This document shows positions 34,313-45,397 of a stretch of DNA of 64,000 nt, in pieces. Within the stretch, counting starts at the first letter, position 1. Every line of letters begins with the position of its first letter. The position numbers were made by a program, and so were the translations under genes. The notes beneath the pieces were generated by a model. The model searched no databases, was not told the origin of the DNA, and saw only the letters and a list, made by a program, of their open reading frames with translations. Origin of the DNA: Pythium myriotylum (lineage: Eukaryota > Oomycota > Peronosporomycetes > Pythiales > Pythiaceae); the NCBI GenBank assembly GCA_023091665.1, contig JALJCQ010000015.1:1798001-1862000 (forward strand), written 5' to 3'.

Positions 34313-36212
34313 GCAAATGCGGTGGTGGATCGCGGCGGCGGCGGCGAGCGCCGTCGTCGGCGAAGCGCTAGAGGTGCTGCAGGTGGAGAGAAGAGACGCC
34401 CCAGCGCTGGATCTGCTCGTTGTAGGTGCGTCATTCGGCGCGAGTCTGCCGATGGCGTCGGCCGATCAGGCCTTCCTGGGGCTCGTGCAGGCCGAAATGT
34501 CCGGCGACTGCTCCCACGTTGTGACCGCAGGTGGAGTGGCCGTGGGAGTGTCATCCGCTATTCTAATGGATCGCGGTGGTTTATGCTCGTTTGTTCAGAA
34601 GGCCGCGGCAGTGCAGAACATGGGAGCGTCGCTTCTCGTTGTCGGAGACAACGTTGAGGGGGCTTACCAGGCGTGGAAACACACGGGGCATTCAGTGTAC
34701 GATTGCTCTTTGGGCCAAGCAACACTTGCCCAAAATGTATCCGATCCTTCGCATTTTCCTATCGTGGATGATCGCATTGTGGGACTGGATCGGTGCTCAG
34801 CAAGTGGTCAATGTGAGAGTGCTACATGCATCTACACTGGCGCTTCAAGTGCCGGAAAGGCTGGGTTTGAAGTGTGCTGCTTCATAAACTCTCTCGTGCG
34901 TATGAGCTCAGATCCGAAAGACGACGTTTTGGCGAGGGGCATCAATATTGCAGCCGTCTTCGCCTCGTACAAAGACGCCAAGATGCTGCGGAGACTCGTA
35001 AAGGAGAACTCTCTTGTGCAAGTGCGAGGATTTGTTGCGGAAGAAAGCCCGTGGAATATCTCCATGCTTCTGACGTGGTTACTAGGTGTGCTTGTTGTGA
35101 TTGGTGGTGCGTATTGCTCGGCAACAGAAGAACGGAAATTCTCCTTTGAGAAACTTGCCCTTGGGATGCACGGTTCCGAAATGTTGGAGACGCAATACAC
35201 TAGTATCGGGGACAACGAGGACTCAGCATATTTTCCCATTATTTCTTCTGTGGATCATGGAGAAGACGACGATCGTATCAAGCTGTCATCGATTCACGCC
35301 CTCTACTTCGTGGTTGGTTCTTCTTCAGTTCTTGTGTTGCTGTACTATGGCCACCTTGCGCTGCTGATGAATGTAATGTTCATGGTGGCAACGACGGCAT
35401 CCATGGCTCAAGTCGTGATTTTGCCGATTCTCAGATCAATGATTACGCTTCAAACTTTCTCGCCAAGTGGTCAGGATCGGTTGCTGCACATTGTTGGTTT
35501 TGGACTCGCATCCTCAACGTCTATTTATTGGTTTGTGCATCGCTCGAGTGCCTCTATTTGGCCCCTTCAAGATCTGTTGTGCATCACCCTATGTTTCGTA
35601 GTCATCGACACGATTCATCTACCAAGTTTGAAAGTCGCAAGTGTTCTTCTCGGTGCCGCGTTTGTGTACGATATCTTCTTCGTCTACGTCTCACCTCTCA
35701 TCTTCGGCTCAAGCGTCATGGTCGAGGTTGCGTCTGGTAGAGGTTCTATTCAGACATCCGCGGCCCAAACGACGCATGAGAGGCTGCCAATGGTACTGAG
35801 CATACCGCTGCTCTATTCGTATTACGGGGGCAACGCGCTGCTTGGACTGGGCGACCTCATTTTACCGGGACTTCTAGTTTCGCTCTGCATCCGCTACGAC
35901 TACTGCATGGCATATCCGCTATCGCGAAGTTACTTCATCGTCTCAAGTCTAAGTTACGCATTGGGTTTGTTGCTTGCCAACGTCATGGCTATTGCTCTTC
36001 GTGACATCGTAGAAGGTCAGCCAGCGTTGATGTACATCGTGCCAATCATGCTGAGCAGTATAGTGCTACTTGCAGCACAAAAGCAAGAACTACACGAGCT
36101 CTGGCGTGGACCAGAATGTCTTCAGATGGAGCTCGCGTTGGCGATATCTCTAAACAAAGATACCACACCAAGACGCGAAGAGGTAGAGCCTTTTCTGAAG
36201 CGACTTAAGTAG
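34311..36212 (+). CDS. SPPL2: Signal peptide peptidase-like aspartyl protease (SPPL2 type)
   Basis: This intramembrane protease cleaves type II membrane stubs in the endolysosomal system. The product has 633 residues. Residues 1-20 are a signal peptide (MQMRWWIAAAAASAVVGEA), followed by a luminal PA (protease-associated) domain (LCSFVQKAAAVQNMGASLLV) as in SPPL2, then about nine transmembrane segments. The catalytic aspartates are D454 in VYDIFFVY and D515 in GLGDLILPG; the C-terminal PAL motif is QPALMY. The start at 34311 is chosen because it opens the signal peptide; Met3 (34317) is an alternative. It is head-to-head with CLN3, another lysosomal membrane protein. The stop lies 68 bp from the convergent VPS9 gene. 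Confidence 0.92.
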   Translation: MQMRWWIAAAAASAVVGEALEVLQVERRDAPALDLLVVGASFGASLPMASADQAFLGLVQAEMSGDCSHVVTAGGVAVGVSSAILMDRGGLCSFVQKAAAVQNMGASLLVVGDNVEGAYQAWKHTGHSVYDCSLGQATLAQNVSDPSHFPIVDDRIVGLDRCSASGQCESATCIYTGASSAGKAGFEVCCFINSLVRMSSDPKDDVLARGINIAAVFASYKDAKMLRRLVKENSLVQVRGFVAEESPWNISMLLTWLLGVLVVIGGAYCSATEERKFSFEKLALGMHGSEMLETQYTSIGDNEDSAYFPIISSVDHGEDDDRIKLSSIHALYFVVGSSSVLVLLYYGHLALLMNVMFMVATTASMAQVVILPILRSMITLQTFSPSGQDRLLHIVGFGLASSTSIYWFVHRSSASIWPLQDLLCITLCFVVIDTIHLPSLKVASVLLGAAFVYDIFFVYVSPLIFGSSVMVEVASGRGSIQTSAAQTTHERLPMVLSIPLLYSYYGGNALLGLGDLILPGLLVSLCIRYDYCMAYPLSRSYFIVSSLSYALGLLLANVMAIALRDIVEGQPALMYIVPIMLSSIVLLAAQKQELHELWRGPECLQMELALAISLNKDTTPRREEVEPFLKRLK

Positions 36213-36280
36213 GATCGAAATTGCAGTTTTATCAAATAATCAACTCCCCCAGATAAAGAGTCTCTGTGGACTACGACTTA

Positions 36281-38106
36281 TCACGTCTCTGAACGAAGTT
36301 TGCACTCTTCTCGGAAGATCAGCCTGATTATACAGAGTAATACATGAGCCCTTCGCTTCAACGTTGCAGCCAATTCTACCACTGACCTGTTGAACTCTTC
36401 CTCAGACACCGACAGCATGGACGCGTCTGCAACATTTAGAAACTCGATAGCACTTCGTAAGTTTACAAAACAGTATCCCGCCCTGTGACCGAAGTACTCG
36501 TCAATCATCAAGAACATTGAGGACTATCAATCAAAACAAGGAGAGGATCACTCACTTGGACATGAGATCGTTCGGATTGCGATACGTTGCGATGTATTCG
36601 CAATTCGAGTGGAGACGGGGGATCTTTGAATGGAGTACAATGTAAATGAAGACCGGAAGGAAATCATCAGCACCAGGACGGGACCCCGAATCTCCGCGGG
36701 ACAAGTTGAGCACGCTAAATATTATCGTACAGCACCGTACGATGCAGTTGATCTTATCCCCCGGGCAACGAAAAGAATTGATCCGACGTAACTCGTCCTC
36801 CGCCATTGACCATACAACCTCGTTGCGCATACAAGACTTAATATCCAGCATGTCAGGAGTGATGAACTGCACACGAGTGGAACATTAGCATCCGACGAAT
36901 GAACTGATTCAACTTGTGCGATAGACTTACCGAAAGCAGCTTCATACGCTGCATCAGGCGATCATCTTCTTTCTTCCACATAGCGCATTCGTCTAGCTGG
37001 TTCATCGCAATATCCTGAAGTTGATCCATCACGTACTTTTCAATGCTGTCGCGTGCTCTGGACAGTGTAGTCTCCGAGGAACGGCACCAAACTGGATGGT
37101 TTTGCAACAATTCTTCGGTGCTTTGGAAGAAGTAGATACATCGGCGACGAAACTCGTGTGTTCCATAGAAATCGTAATCAACGAAGTCTGTGGAACGTGG
37201 TGGCTTGCCATCTCCACGCGGACCAAGAATCGACGCCAAAAATGTGCGGATGGTCTCCAAGATATCGCGCGATCCAGGGAGACGAAGCTGTTCAAGAAAC
37301 TCAGCGTACGTCATTTCGTGATGTTCATCTTCCTCGTCTTGGTTACTGCGGAGTTTGTTTGTCTTTTTAGGTGGCCATACTGTTTCATCGATATCCGCAA
37401 AAAGGTTGCGCTGACTGGACCGAACTCGATGTGTTGGATGGTTGTCGAAGCGCTCGCTAGTTGGACGTGCAGCATCTTTCCTGCTTACCTCGGTGTCAAG
37501 GACCTCGTGCTGGTTGCCTTCATTTTCAGTCTCCTCAGTCTCAGTATCAAGGAGGCCAAAGTCGCTGACACTCAAACGTCCGGAAGAGCGCCGACTGGGT
37601 TTCCGCAGAAACCCTGCAGACTTGACGAAGTCTTCCTCGCTCGCACAGCTCTCTCTCCGCTCAAAGTTTCGACCGGAAGAGCTCTTGGAGAGCGCTGATG
37701 AACACGAGCTTGGTGATGTGTCGTCTGTCGTGGAGCTACTCGAGTCGTCGTCGAACAAAGACATCCGGCGGTGGCGCGGAGGAGTCGAACTGACTGCCTT
37801 CGACGGCGGGTGGAGGATGCGGTCGATGGCTTCGCTCAGCACCCCGGTGGCTGCTGGCTTGTGGCCGGAGCTGCTCGTAGCTCCATGCTTGTTCGCTGGC
37901 GGCTCGGCGACGGCGTAGATCTTGGCGATCGTCTCGTCTTGCTGCTCGATGGACTTGAGCAGGGCCTGGCAGCGCCCACGCAGCGCCGCGATCTCCAGGT
38001 CGCGGGCCTTGAGCGCGCCCGCGAGGTCGGCGACCTGGCCGCGCAGCTGCGCGTTCTCGCGGCGGAGCTGCTCGACGTCGCCGCCGGGTCCTCCGCACGA
38101 CGCCAT
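36281..38106 (-). CDS. VPS9-domain Rab5-type guanine nucleotide exchange factor
   Basis: VPS9 domains activate Rab5/Vps21 on early endosomes. Three exons (38106-36931, 36866-36556, 36482-36281; introns 64 and 73 bp) give 562 residues with correct phases. Residues about 10-55 are a coiled coil (DVEQLRRENAQLRGQVADLA). A Ser-rich acidic middle follows. The VPS9 domain is at about residues 380-540: FITPDMLDI, DKINCIVRCCTIIFSVL, PGADDFLPVFIYIVLHSKIP, RLHSNCEYIATYRNP, and after intron 2 AGYCFVNLRSAIEFL. The key acidic pair of the domain is DD in PGADDFLP, and the conserved Tyr is in GYCF. The start at 38106 is chosen over the non-ATG upstream extension. The divergent gene starts 239 bp away. Confidence 0.9.
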
Positions 38107-38345
38107 CGCTCGCTCTCTCGTCCAAGGCTTCGACGAAGAACAATAAAATCGCGGGAACAAAAAAAAAGAAACAGGGACAGGAAGAGACGCGCGTAATTTA
38201 CCGCGAAATTACGGCGGCCGTAGAGATGGGCAACTTCAACATCTGCCCACCACCGAGACACGACGTCCACAAACGAATACTTTCTATTTTATCACGTTTC
38301 GTCTCTGCATTGCGCCTCGAGATCTCCTCGCAGTAGATCCTCGAT

Positions 38346-40929
38346 ATGGGCGCTGTCGGCACGAGGCTCGGCCTCCTGGTGCTCTCGGTCGCCGCGTTGC
38401 TCTGCTGCGAGCTGCGAGCCGTGTGTGGAGCCACCGAGTTCGAGGCTGCGGCGAGGAGCTACGCCCAGCTGACACGAAGTCAGGTCCACAGCACTCTTGA
38501 TAGCCTCTACCGGCAAGGAAGATACGTAGAGCTCGAGCGAGTCGCCTCGACAATCATCCAACAGAATCCGACAGGTACGAGCAAAGGCGCATCTTTGTTG
38601 GCATTGTAGGAGCTCGCAAATCGAGATTAAACTGTGGCCAGTGATACAGAACTCCAACTACACAAGTGTCTTTGAGTTCATCGGAGTTGCGCAGTATTCA
38701 CTCGGTGAGCTAGACAAGGCCATCACGACTTTCAGGCGGGGTGTTGATCTCAATGAAGACGACATCATGGCCTGGGTGCACCTGGGTAATTGCTACCTTT
38801 ACAAACTGGAGCTTGCAAAATCCATTGAAGCTCTCGAGGTAGCGGTCGTGGGGAAAGGAGCGACAGCTCACTTGCACCAACTAGTTAAAGCTCGGAACTG
38901 GATCGCAAACTGGCAAAATCGAGAAGAATCGATGGCTCAAGTGGACGAACAAGTCCGCGAAGATCTTATGCGTGGACTCGTACCTACTGTTACCCCACTC
39001 GATTTCGTTGAGCTGGATTCGATCACAATTAAACAAATTGCGAATCGAAGTTACCACTACTTTGGGCTGAACCGTCTTTGCTGCGACGATCAAACTCATA
39101 GTGTTCAGTTGCGGTCACCAAAACTTCGAGTCGGTTTCGTGTCATCAGACTTCGGCGTTCATCCGGTTGTAACACTCATGCGTGGAATTCTTGAAATACT
39201 GGCACACAGCCGGAACCAAGAGTTCACTGTTTACGGTTTTAGCCTGACGGCGGCAACTTCGTGGTGGAAACGCAATATCACACGGTCTGTTGACCACATG
39301 ATCTCCCTTCTTGGTAAAAACCCAGCCGAAGCTGCGAAGGCAATCCATTCCCACAATATTCATGTGCTCATCGATCTCAACGGCCACACTCTCCACTCGG
39401 GTCTATCAATCTTTTCGTATCGTCCAGCACGTGTTCAAATGTCATTTCTCGGCTACCCCATGACAACCGGAAACCCAAACATTGATTTCTTTATCGCTGA
39501 TCCGGTCACGACACCGCCCGAGATCATCGATTCATTATTCACAGAGAAGATGCTGTTACTGCCGACCCACTACATTGTGAACGACCACATGCAAATGATG
39601 GGGCATACCATTCAAGGTGACAGACCGACTCTGAAGGAAGTTGTATCGCACTTCCAACCCAGCACAGATGATGTCTTCGTATTCGCAACTTTCAGCAATT
39701 GGCAAAAGATGGATCCATTTATCTTCAGCGCATGGATGGCAATCATGGGTCGCGTACCAAATTCCGTCATGTGGTTTATTCGTTCGAAAGGCCACGTTGA
39801 AGCAGAGAAGAACCTCCGAGCAGAAGCGTGTGGTCATGGTATCGATTGCAATCGCCGCCTTCTGTTCTCAGATTACCAGCCTTGGCTCCACCATACGCAC
39901 GGCAAACGCGCAGCCGACTTGATTCTGGACACTTCACTAAAGAATGGGCACACAACCGTACTCGACGCTCTCTTTGCAGGTGTCCCCGTCATTACGATCG
40001 AAGGAAATCGAATGAGCAATCGTGCCGCAAGCTCAGCACTTCACTCTCTTCGCATCCACGAACTACCTGCCAATTCGATTAAGGAGTACGTCGAGTTAGC
40101 CGTTGCTCTCGCTTCCGACCGATCTCTTCTCTCAAGACTACGTGCAACAACCGAGCAGCACCGCCTAGTGTATCCACTCTTCGATACCCATCTTTTCACC
40201 AATCGTTTTGGCTCAGCATTGCGATGTGCATGGCATCTGAGAAGAGGTGTAGGTGCAGAAATGCATCTCTTCTCACCAATTCAAGATGAATCTAGAATGG
40301 TACCTCGGTTCATTCAGGCTGAAACTGCCCTCGGTGACGACGAGACAGAGGACCCCTATGAATCTCAGGTGCAACAAGCACTTCTTGCCAGACATCGCAT
40401 CATGCTACATGTCGGAGGACAAGTGCGGCGCGACGGTTGGTGGGTTGTTAACATTGAAGACCGAGTTGAAGTTGACTTTATCCTCCCTATGGACAAGCTC
40501 TATCCGTTCCCAGACGGCTCTGTCGATGAGATCTATGCATCCCACGTACTCGAGCATGTGCACTTTGGAGTTGATGAAGATGTGCGTCACACGCTTGACG
40601 AGTGGTATCGTGTCTTGAAGCCGAGCGGGTCGCTGCTTGTTGCAGTTCCGGACTTGGCAATCTTGTCGTCGCTTTTCATTAATGAAACACTCACCGACCA
40701 AGAAAGGTTCTTTGTCATGCGAATGTTCCATGGAGGCCAAGTCAATGCTTACGACGTGCACAAAGTCGGTTTCAACTTTCACATACTGAGGTCCTTTCTC
40801 CAAAATGCAGGGTTCTGTGAGATCAAGCGAGTAGATAGCTTTGGACTGTTTTCAGACGCAAGCACAGCCCAGTTCAGAGGTGTTCCGATTAGTCTGAACG
40901 TTGTAGCGCGTGCGTGCAAGTCTTGGTGA
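38346..40929 (+). CDS. Secretory GT41 O-GlcNAc-transferase-like enzyme fused to a SAM methyltransferase
   Basis: Exons 38346-38574 and 38642-40929 (67 bp intron) encode 838 residues. Residues 1-29 are a strong signal peptide (TRLGLLVLSVAALLCCELRA). TPR-like repeats follow (about 60-165, YTSVFEFIGVAQYSLGELDK). The GT41 catalytic halves are RVGFVSSDFGVHP (N lobe), LIDLNGHT, QMSFLGYPMTTG, FSNWQKMDPFIF, PNSVMWFIR and LDTSLKNGHTTVLDALFAGVP; these follow animal and bacterial OGT in order. Residues about 650-835 form a class I methyltransferase of the COG4627-like type (LYPFPDGSVDEIYASHVLEH, WYRVLKPSGSLLVAVPDL). The His in SSDFGVHP corresponds to a catalytic residue of human OGT. Nucleo-cytosolic OGT has no signal peptide, so this version may modify proteins in the ER/Golgi lumen (inference). 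Confidence 0.88.
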
Positions 40930-41140
40930 ATGGTGAGACCCAAAAAAGGATTACAAGAAAGAACGATACGGTCGAAAGTCGCCTATCGGCAATCGCTACG
41001 GCTGACCAGACTTCATGAACTTGATCATGTCGATCCTCTTGCCTTTGTTTGGGCGAAGGACGGATGCTACGTCGTTCGACTTTTTCATCATGGAGGCACT
41101 ACCATGAAACATTCGCGACACTGTCAGTTAACGGCTCTAA

Positions 41141-42407
41141 TCATGAATGATAACACAAAACGCACATGATCTTATGCCCTCTTGATGACACGGATGGATT
41201 TCCGCGCGCAGGCACGTTCAGCGAGCCATCTCGCAGTGATGACGCTGAAGTATCTCGTGTTCTTTTCGGCGGTAAAGGATACGCGCGCTGAACGACGCTT
41301 CCTGAGGTAGAGATGACAGTCGGAGTGTCAAGTACTAAGCCAGAAACTGCAGATGATGAAGGCCTGTCGGAGCGCTTCCTCTTATTGCCTGTGATCACAG
41401 GATGCCAACCGTTTGATGGTGCACTCCGACCCACAACTGCACTACCAGGTGGTGGTCGCACGCCATATACTCCGGCAGAGATATTCTTGAGTTGACTCTT
41501 AGATGAGAACATGGACTTGTTGAATGTTGAGAACGAGTTGTTGAGTTGCTGACGGCGTTTTCCCGCAGTCACAAAAGTAGAGGCTATGTGGTGAAGACAA
41601 TACTGGGACTAGGAAAACCAAAAACCAATCAGCTCCACAAAAATCCTCCTTAGTTGAGTTTCATCTTACCTTCGCCGTATTCACGATCAGCTTGCATCGT
41701 CCGTCACTGCTGTTCGTGCCTTTGCAGATTCCGAAGTCTACAGCGCGACCGAGCGAAACAACTTCCTCTGCCTTGGAAACTTTCAGCGCAAACTTGTTTT
41801 TCTCGCTTGCAGGCAGCAATGGCGCGTTTACCACCGCGACAAGTGTGCCTTCAAGTGTTTTCCAATGACTCTCGTAAGCGCTGTCGAAGAGAAACACGGC
41901 CAATTCCGTCGTCGCCAAGTCCGACAGCGACCACACCATAAAAGACGATCCATTCGTCGCGGCCTTTGACAGGCTCTTGCGAGCCACGACACCGATCGTG
42001 ACCCAGTCCACTTGGTCGTTACTCAGAACGTCACGCGAGACTTCGTCCATCTGACGAAGTGGGATGAACTGGCGTCCCTTCATCTCTGTCTCCAGCTCGC
42101 TCGCTGCAACTTTCCGCTCGGAGATGCGCAGCCCAGAGAAAGTCTCGGTCTCAGCGTTTGGGTGCGTTAGTGGTGGTGTCTTCTCGTCCCGAGCAGGCGG
42201 TGTGGCTGTCGTGGCTTTGGGTTTGGTCCTTGCATTTACTGCGGGGCCTCGCACGGCGGCAGCGGCTGCCTTCACGTGCTGCACGACCTGTGCCTGCCTC
42301 TGCTGCGCATGGGCCGTGTTCCTCGCCACGGCCTGCTGCGAGAGCGCGGTCCAGTTCCACGCCCCTGAACTGGAGACTGCTTTCCCGCCATCTCCAGTCG
42401 GACTCAT
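41141..42407 (-). CDS. MCM10: MCM10, replication initiation factor
   Basis: MCM10 binds MCM2-7 and Pol alpha/primase at origins in the nucleus. Two exons (42407-41670 and 41608-41141; 61 bp intron) give 401 residues. The OB-fold core matches the family: GLRISERKVAASELETEM, VDWVTIGVVARKSLS, FMVWSLSDL, VFLFDSAYESHWKTLEG and VSLGRAVDFGICKGTNSSDG. The zinc finger is made of the Cys in CKGTN, the Cys in RCKL, and C-x2-H in YCLHHI, which lies just after the splice; this supports the intron. The C-terminal 130 residues are basic and Ser/Pro rich. It is shorter than animal MCM10 and has no recognisable C-terminal domain. The divergent NOSIP gene begins 85 bp away. Confidence 0.88.
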
Positions 42408-42492
42408 GATCTGAGCTGAGCCCAACCTCACCAAACTGCCCGAAATAGTGCCCCCCAAGAATTCACACTGACCAAAGGAATCCCTCGCAGAT

Positions 42493-43368
42493 ATGAGTCG
42501 TCACAGCAAGAACTCGACGGCGACACACCACTTCACATACCACGAGCGCCAGGCTGCAGGCCACGGGACGCTCAAACGGCGCTTTGGTAAGGACGCGCAG
42601 CTGGCTTTCGGTTCCTGCTCGCTCTGCCTCCAGCGCACCGAAGACCGGTCGCCGCTCGCCTCTCCCAGCGGCTACGTCTACTGTAAAGAATGCATTTACG
42701 CAAACCTGCTCGCCCAAAAACGGGCGATCCAGGAAAATCTTGACGCGTACGAGAGATTCTGTGAGAAGAAAGAACAGGAGGCGCAGGATGCGATCATCGA
42801 CAGGGAGCGGGCTGAGATCCGTAAGTTCCTCGATGCTAGTCACGGGGCCTCTCTTACCCATGTCTCGGATTCCGCAAAGCTGAAAGACGAGAAGAGCTTG
42901 ATTGAAAAGAAGATACAAGAAAAGGTGGATCGGACGTCTGACGACGCGAAGCGTGAGGCGATGAAGCGGACCAGCTTCTGGATTCCAGATTGCACGCCAA
43001 CAGCTCAGGACAAGATGGAGCAGCCAGACACCAAGACGCGAGACCCAATGAGCAGCGAGGAGATGAAGCTCAAGCATCTTATGCCACTGAAGTTCGACTG
43101 GCAAGCTGACGAGTCAACCCGAGAGAAGCATGTGATCTGTGCAGTTACCAAGCGAGCGATCACGCACCAGTTGGCGGTTTTGTTGCGCCCGTCGGGTCAG
43201 GTTGTACTAGAGAGTTGTTTGAAGGACATGGTGCTGCCAACCATGACTTGCCCGATTTCAGGACTGAAGCTCCGCAAGAAAGATATCGTCAGACTTCAGA
43301 CTGGCGGTACGAGTTACAGCGCTCACAGCAATGTCGAGGCCAAAAAGTATCGTCCTTCTATGACTTGA
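42493..43368 (+). CDS. NOSIP: NOSIP-like U-box E3 ligase
   Basis: Intronless gene of 291 residues, similar end to end to NOSIP, an E3 ligase and splicing-associated protein (nuclear). The N terminus (MSRHSKNSTATHHFTYHE) is the family signature. A split modified RING/U-box has its first half near residues 50-80 (CSLCLQRTEDRSPLASPSGY, YCKEC) and its second half at the C-terminal end (CPISGLKLRKKDIVRL). A charged coiled coil (about residues 85-150) separates them. Cysteines are partly replaced, as in other NOSIP proteins. Promoter probably shared with MCM10. Confidence 0.9.
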   Translation: MSRHSKNSTATHHFTYHERQAAGHGTLKRRFGKDAQLAFGSCSLCLQRTEDRSPLASPSGYVYCKECIYANLLAQKRAIQENLDAYERFCEKKEQEAQDAIIDRERAEIRKFLDASHGASLTHVSDSAKLKDEKSLIEKKIQEKVDRTSDDAKREAMKRTSFWIPDCTPTAQDKMEQPDTKTRDPMSSEEMKLKHLMPLKFDWQADESTREKHVICAVTKRAITHQLAVLLRPSGQVVLESCLKDMVLPTMTCPISGLKLRKKDIVRLQTGGTSYSAHSNVEAKKYRPSMT

Positions 43369-43384
43369 TTGCTATACGAGACGG

Positions 43385-44871
43385 TTAAATATACCTAGTT
43401 ATGTCGGAGGCAGCATTTTTTCGGTGCATGAGCGAGGATTGCTCGCCAAACTCTTCAAAGATTTGGCGTTGGATCGCACTTGGGCTCACGCCAGCGCGCA
43501 ATTGGACACGGACGAACTGAAACACGTCGTCTGCTAAATCAGCCATCGACAAAATCCCAGCAGTCTTGCTGAACGGATGCAAATTCGCAGGCGATACAGT
43601 ATCTTGGACCACAACGCGAATTCGGTGCAAAGGGATGAACCCAGCGAGGTCGTTAACCTGCTTCTGAGCTGCTTCTGCAGTTGATGCAAAGACGACGATC
43701 ATGGCATCTTGGTATTCTTCGGACTCGCCAGGAAGCTCCTTCTCAAGTGTGCTCGGGAGAGCAAACTCGAGGCCGATGACAGAGGATATCCCGTGGCGAT
43801 GAATGAGGGCACTGCGCACCAACTGCATTGTTGCATCCAGCCCGCTAGTTTCAAGTGTGTCTTCATCTTCGCTATCAGCATTGACCAAAACCACCTTGCG
43901 AGTCTCCTCCCCAGTTACGCAGTCCAATAAAAAGCGGAGAACCCCTGATAGAACGAAAAAGTAGACGTCGACGCCGTTGCTTCTTGCCTGCCACAATGGG
44001 GAGGCGCCCACATTCACCACAGCGACTGTTTTAATCTTTCCACTTGCAGCTAATGAGTTTTTCCAACATCCCAATTGTCAGTTGCTGCAATCACAAATTC
44101 GGGTATTGCGTGTTTGTGGGTCTCACCTGTCGCCACTGTCCGCTTGGCAATCAAGAAAGGGTCGGCATTCTTGCCATCTATCTCAAGCTCAAGCACTCGT
44201 AGTCGCGCTTCCGCCTCTGATGTTTCGTTGGCCTTGGTTGAAGAAGCCTGCTGGAGACCGATCGCGGACCAATCGATCGGGGAAGCTCCCCGAGCGGCGT
44301 GCCAAGCCACGTGCACGACGTGGTCGCCATGCTTGTTTGACGTCGCTTTGGACAAAAACGATCCCTCGGGGGCTAGGCGAACGACTCGTTCAACTTGCCC
44401 AGACGGAGCGTGCGCTTGTGCAAACTCGGCGCGTGCGTGCGTCGTCTCATGCCATCGCCACAGAGTCCACACGAGGCCGTAGCTGGCGACGGCGTGCCGC
44501 AGACTCCGGACCGACTTGATCGCGATGATCCGGTTGGCTCGGCGCGGATCGAGATTCGGTTCCGCGTGGGGAGAGGCTGAGGCCACAAGTCTTTCCACGG
44601 GTAGATTCGACGCAGCCGCGACGGTCGGCGCAGCCACGGTTGCCCAGACGACGCTCGGGACGGCGTTGGCGAGGGCGAAGCGGCTAGCGAAGCGCAGCGG
44701 GATCGGCCGCTGCTGGAGGTGCAGGCACGCCTCGAGGAAGCCGAGCGCGAGGGTCGTGGCGCCGACGCCCGCGAGGCCGCGAGCCGGCGAGGCGCTCGGG
44801 GGCGGCGCCGGCGACGCGAAGTCGCTCGGGTCTGCTCGCCATGGGCGCATGGGTTGATCCGCTGCGTGCAT
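43385..44871 (-). CDS. Unrecognised protein, possible membrane-associated Rossmann-like
   Basis: I do not recognise this gene. Exons 44871-44127 and 44049-43385 with a 77 bp intron (GTGAGA...CATTAG) give 469 residues in phase. The N-terminal part is Ala/Pro-rich with a hydrophobic segment (GLAGVGATTLALGFLEACLH), so it may be anchored in a membrane or imported. Later residues show alternating beta/alpha character (IKTVAVVNVGASPLWQ, KVVLVNADSEDEDTLE, DAMIVVFASTAEAAQKQV, RIRVVVQDTVSP) that could be a Rossmann-like fold. No catalytic motif is seen. The stop lies 16 bp past the convergent NOSIP stop. The upstream extension without ATG was rejected. The exon 1 GC content is much higher than that of exon 2. 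Confidence 0.55.
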
Positions 44872-45397
44872 CCAGACGAGCGGCTGGTGGACACCTCGTT
44901 CTGTCTCCCACGGTAGGCGCGGCAGCCCTCGCAGCCACCTCAGATTCCGGGGGGGCCAGTTGCCCTCGGGGGCGGTTTTAAGAGGAGCGAAGATGGCGAC
45001 CGTCGACTGTCGCAGGTGTCGTGCCGTCGCCACGCGATTCGGAGTGACGCGAGCGCCACCAGGTGCCGCCGCGCTGCCTCGTCACAGTCGCCCGAAATTT
45101 CCCGCGGCAGCGTCAAGCGGTTGCGCGATCCGGATTGGCGACTTGCGGCCAAGGGGCACGCTGTCACAGACGGAAGAGACACGGCCGCCGCCGCGTCTCT
45201 CGCCCGCCCACGCGCTGCCGTCCAATCTCAGAGATTCGCGGCGCCGACGACGGCGTGCCCGCCAGCCAACCAGCGCGGCGGCCCAAAGATCCCGCTCCCC
45301 CACCTCCGCCGTAGACGAGCGCAGCCCCTCGCGCGTCCGGTGCGACGAGGTGAGGTACTTCCCAACTCGCCTGCTTCCTCCCAAGCCGTCCTCCACC
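44872..45397. other. GC-rich divergent intergenic region
   Basis: It separates the unrecognised minus-strand gene from the small plus-strand gene. Long open frames here on both strands (for example 45164-45835 minus) are products of GC-rich sequence without stops. Probably a promoter region; no specific element recognised. Confidence 0.4.

Noticed and set aside
40930..41169. Plus-strand 79-codon frame after the OGT gene
   Set aside because: Begins inside the stop context of the OGT gene, short and without motif.
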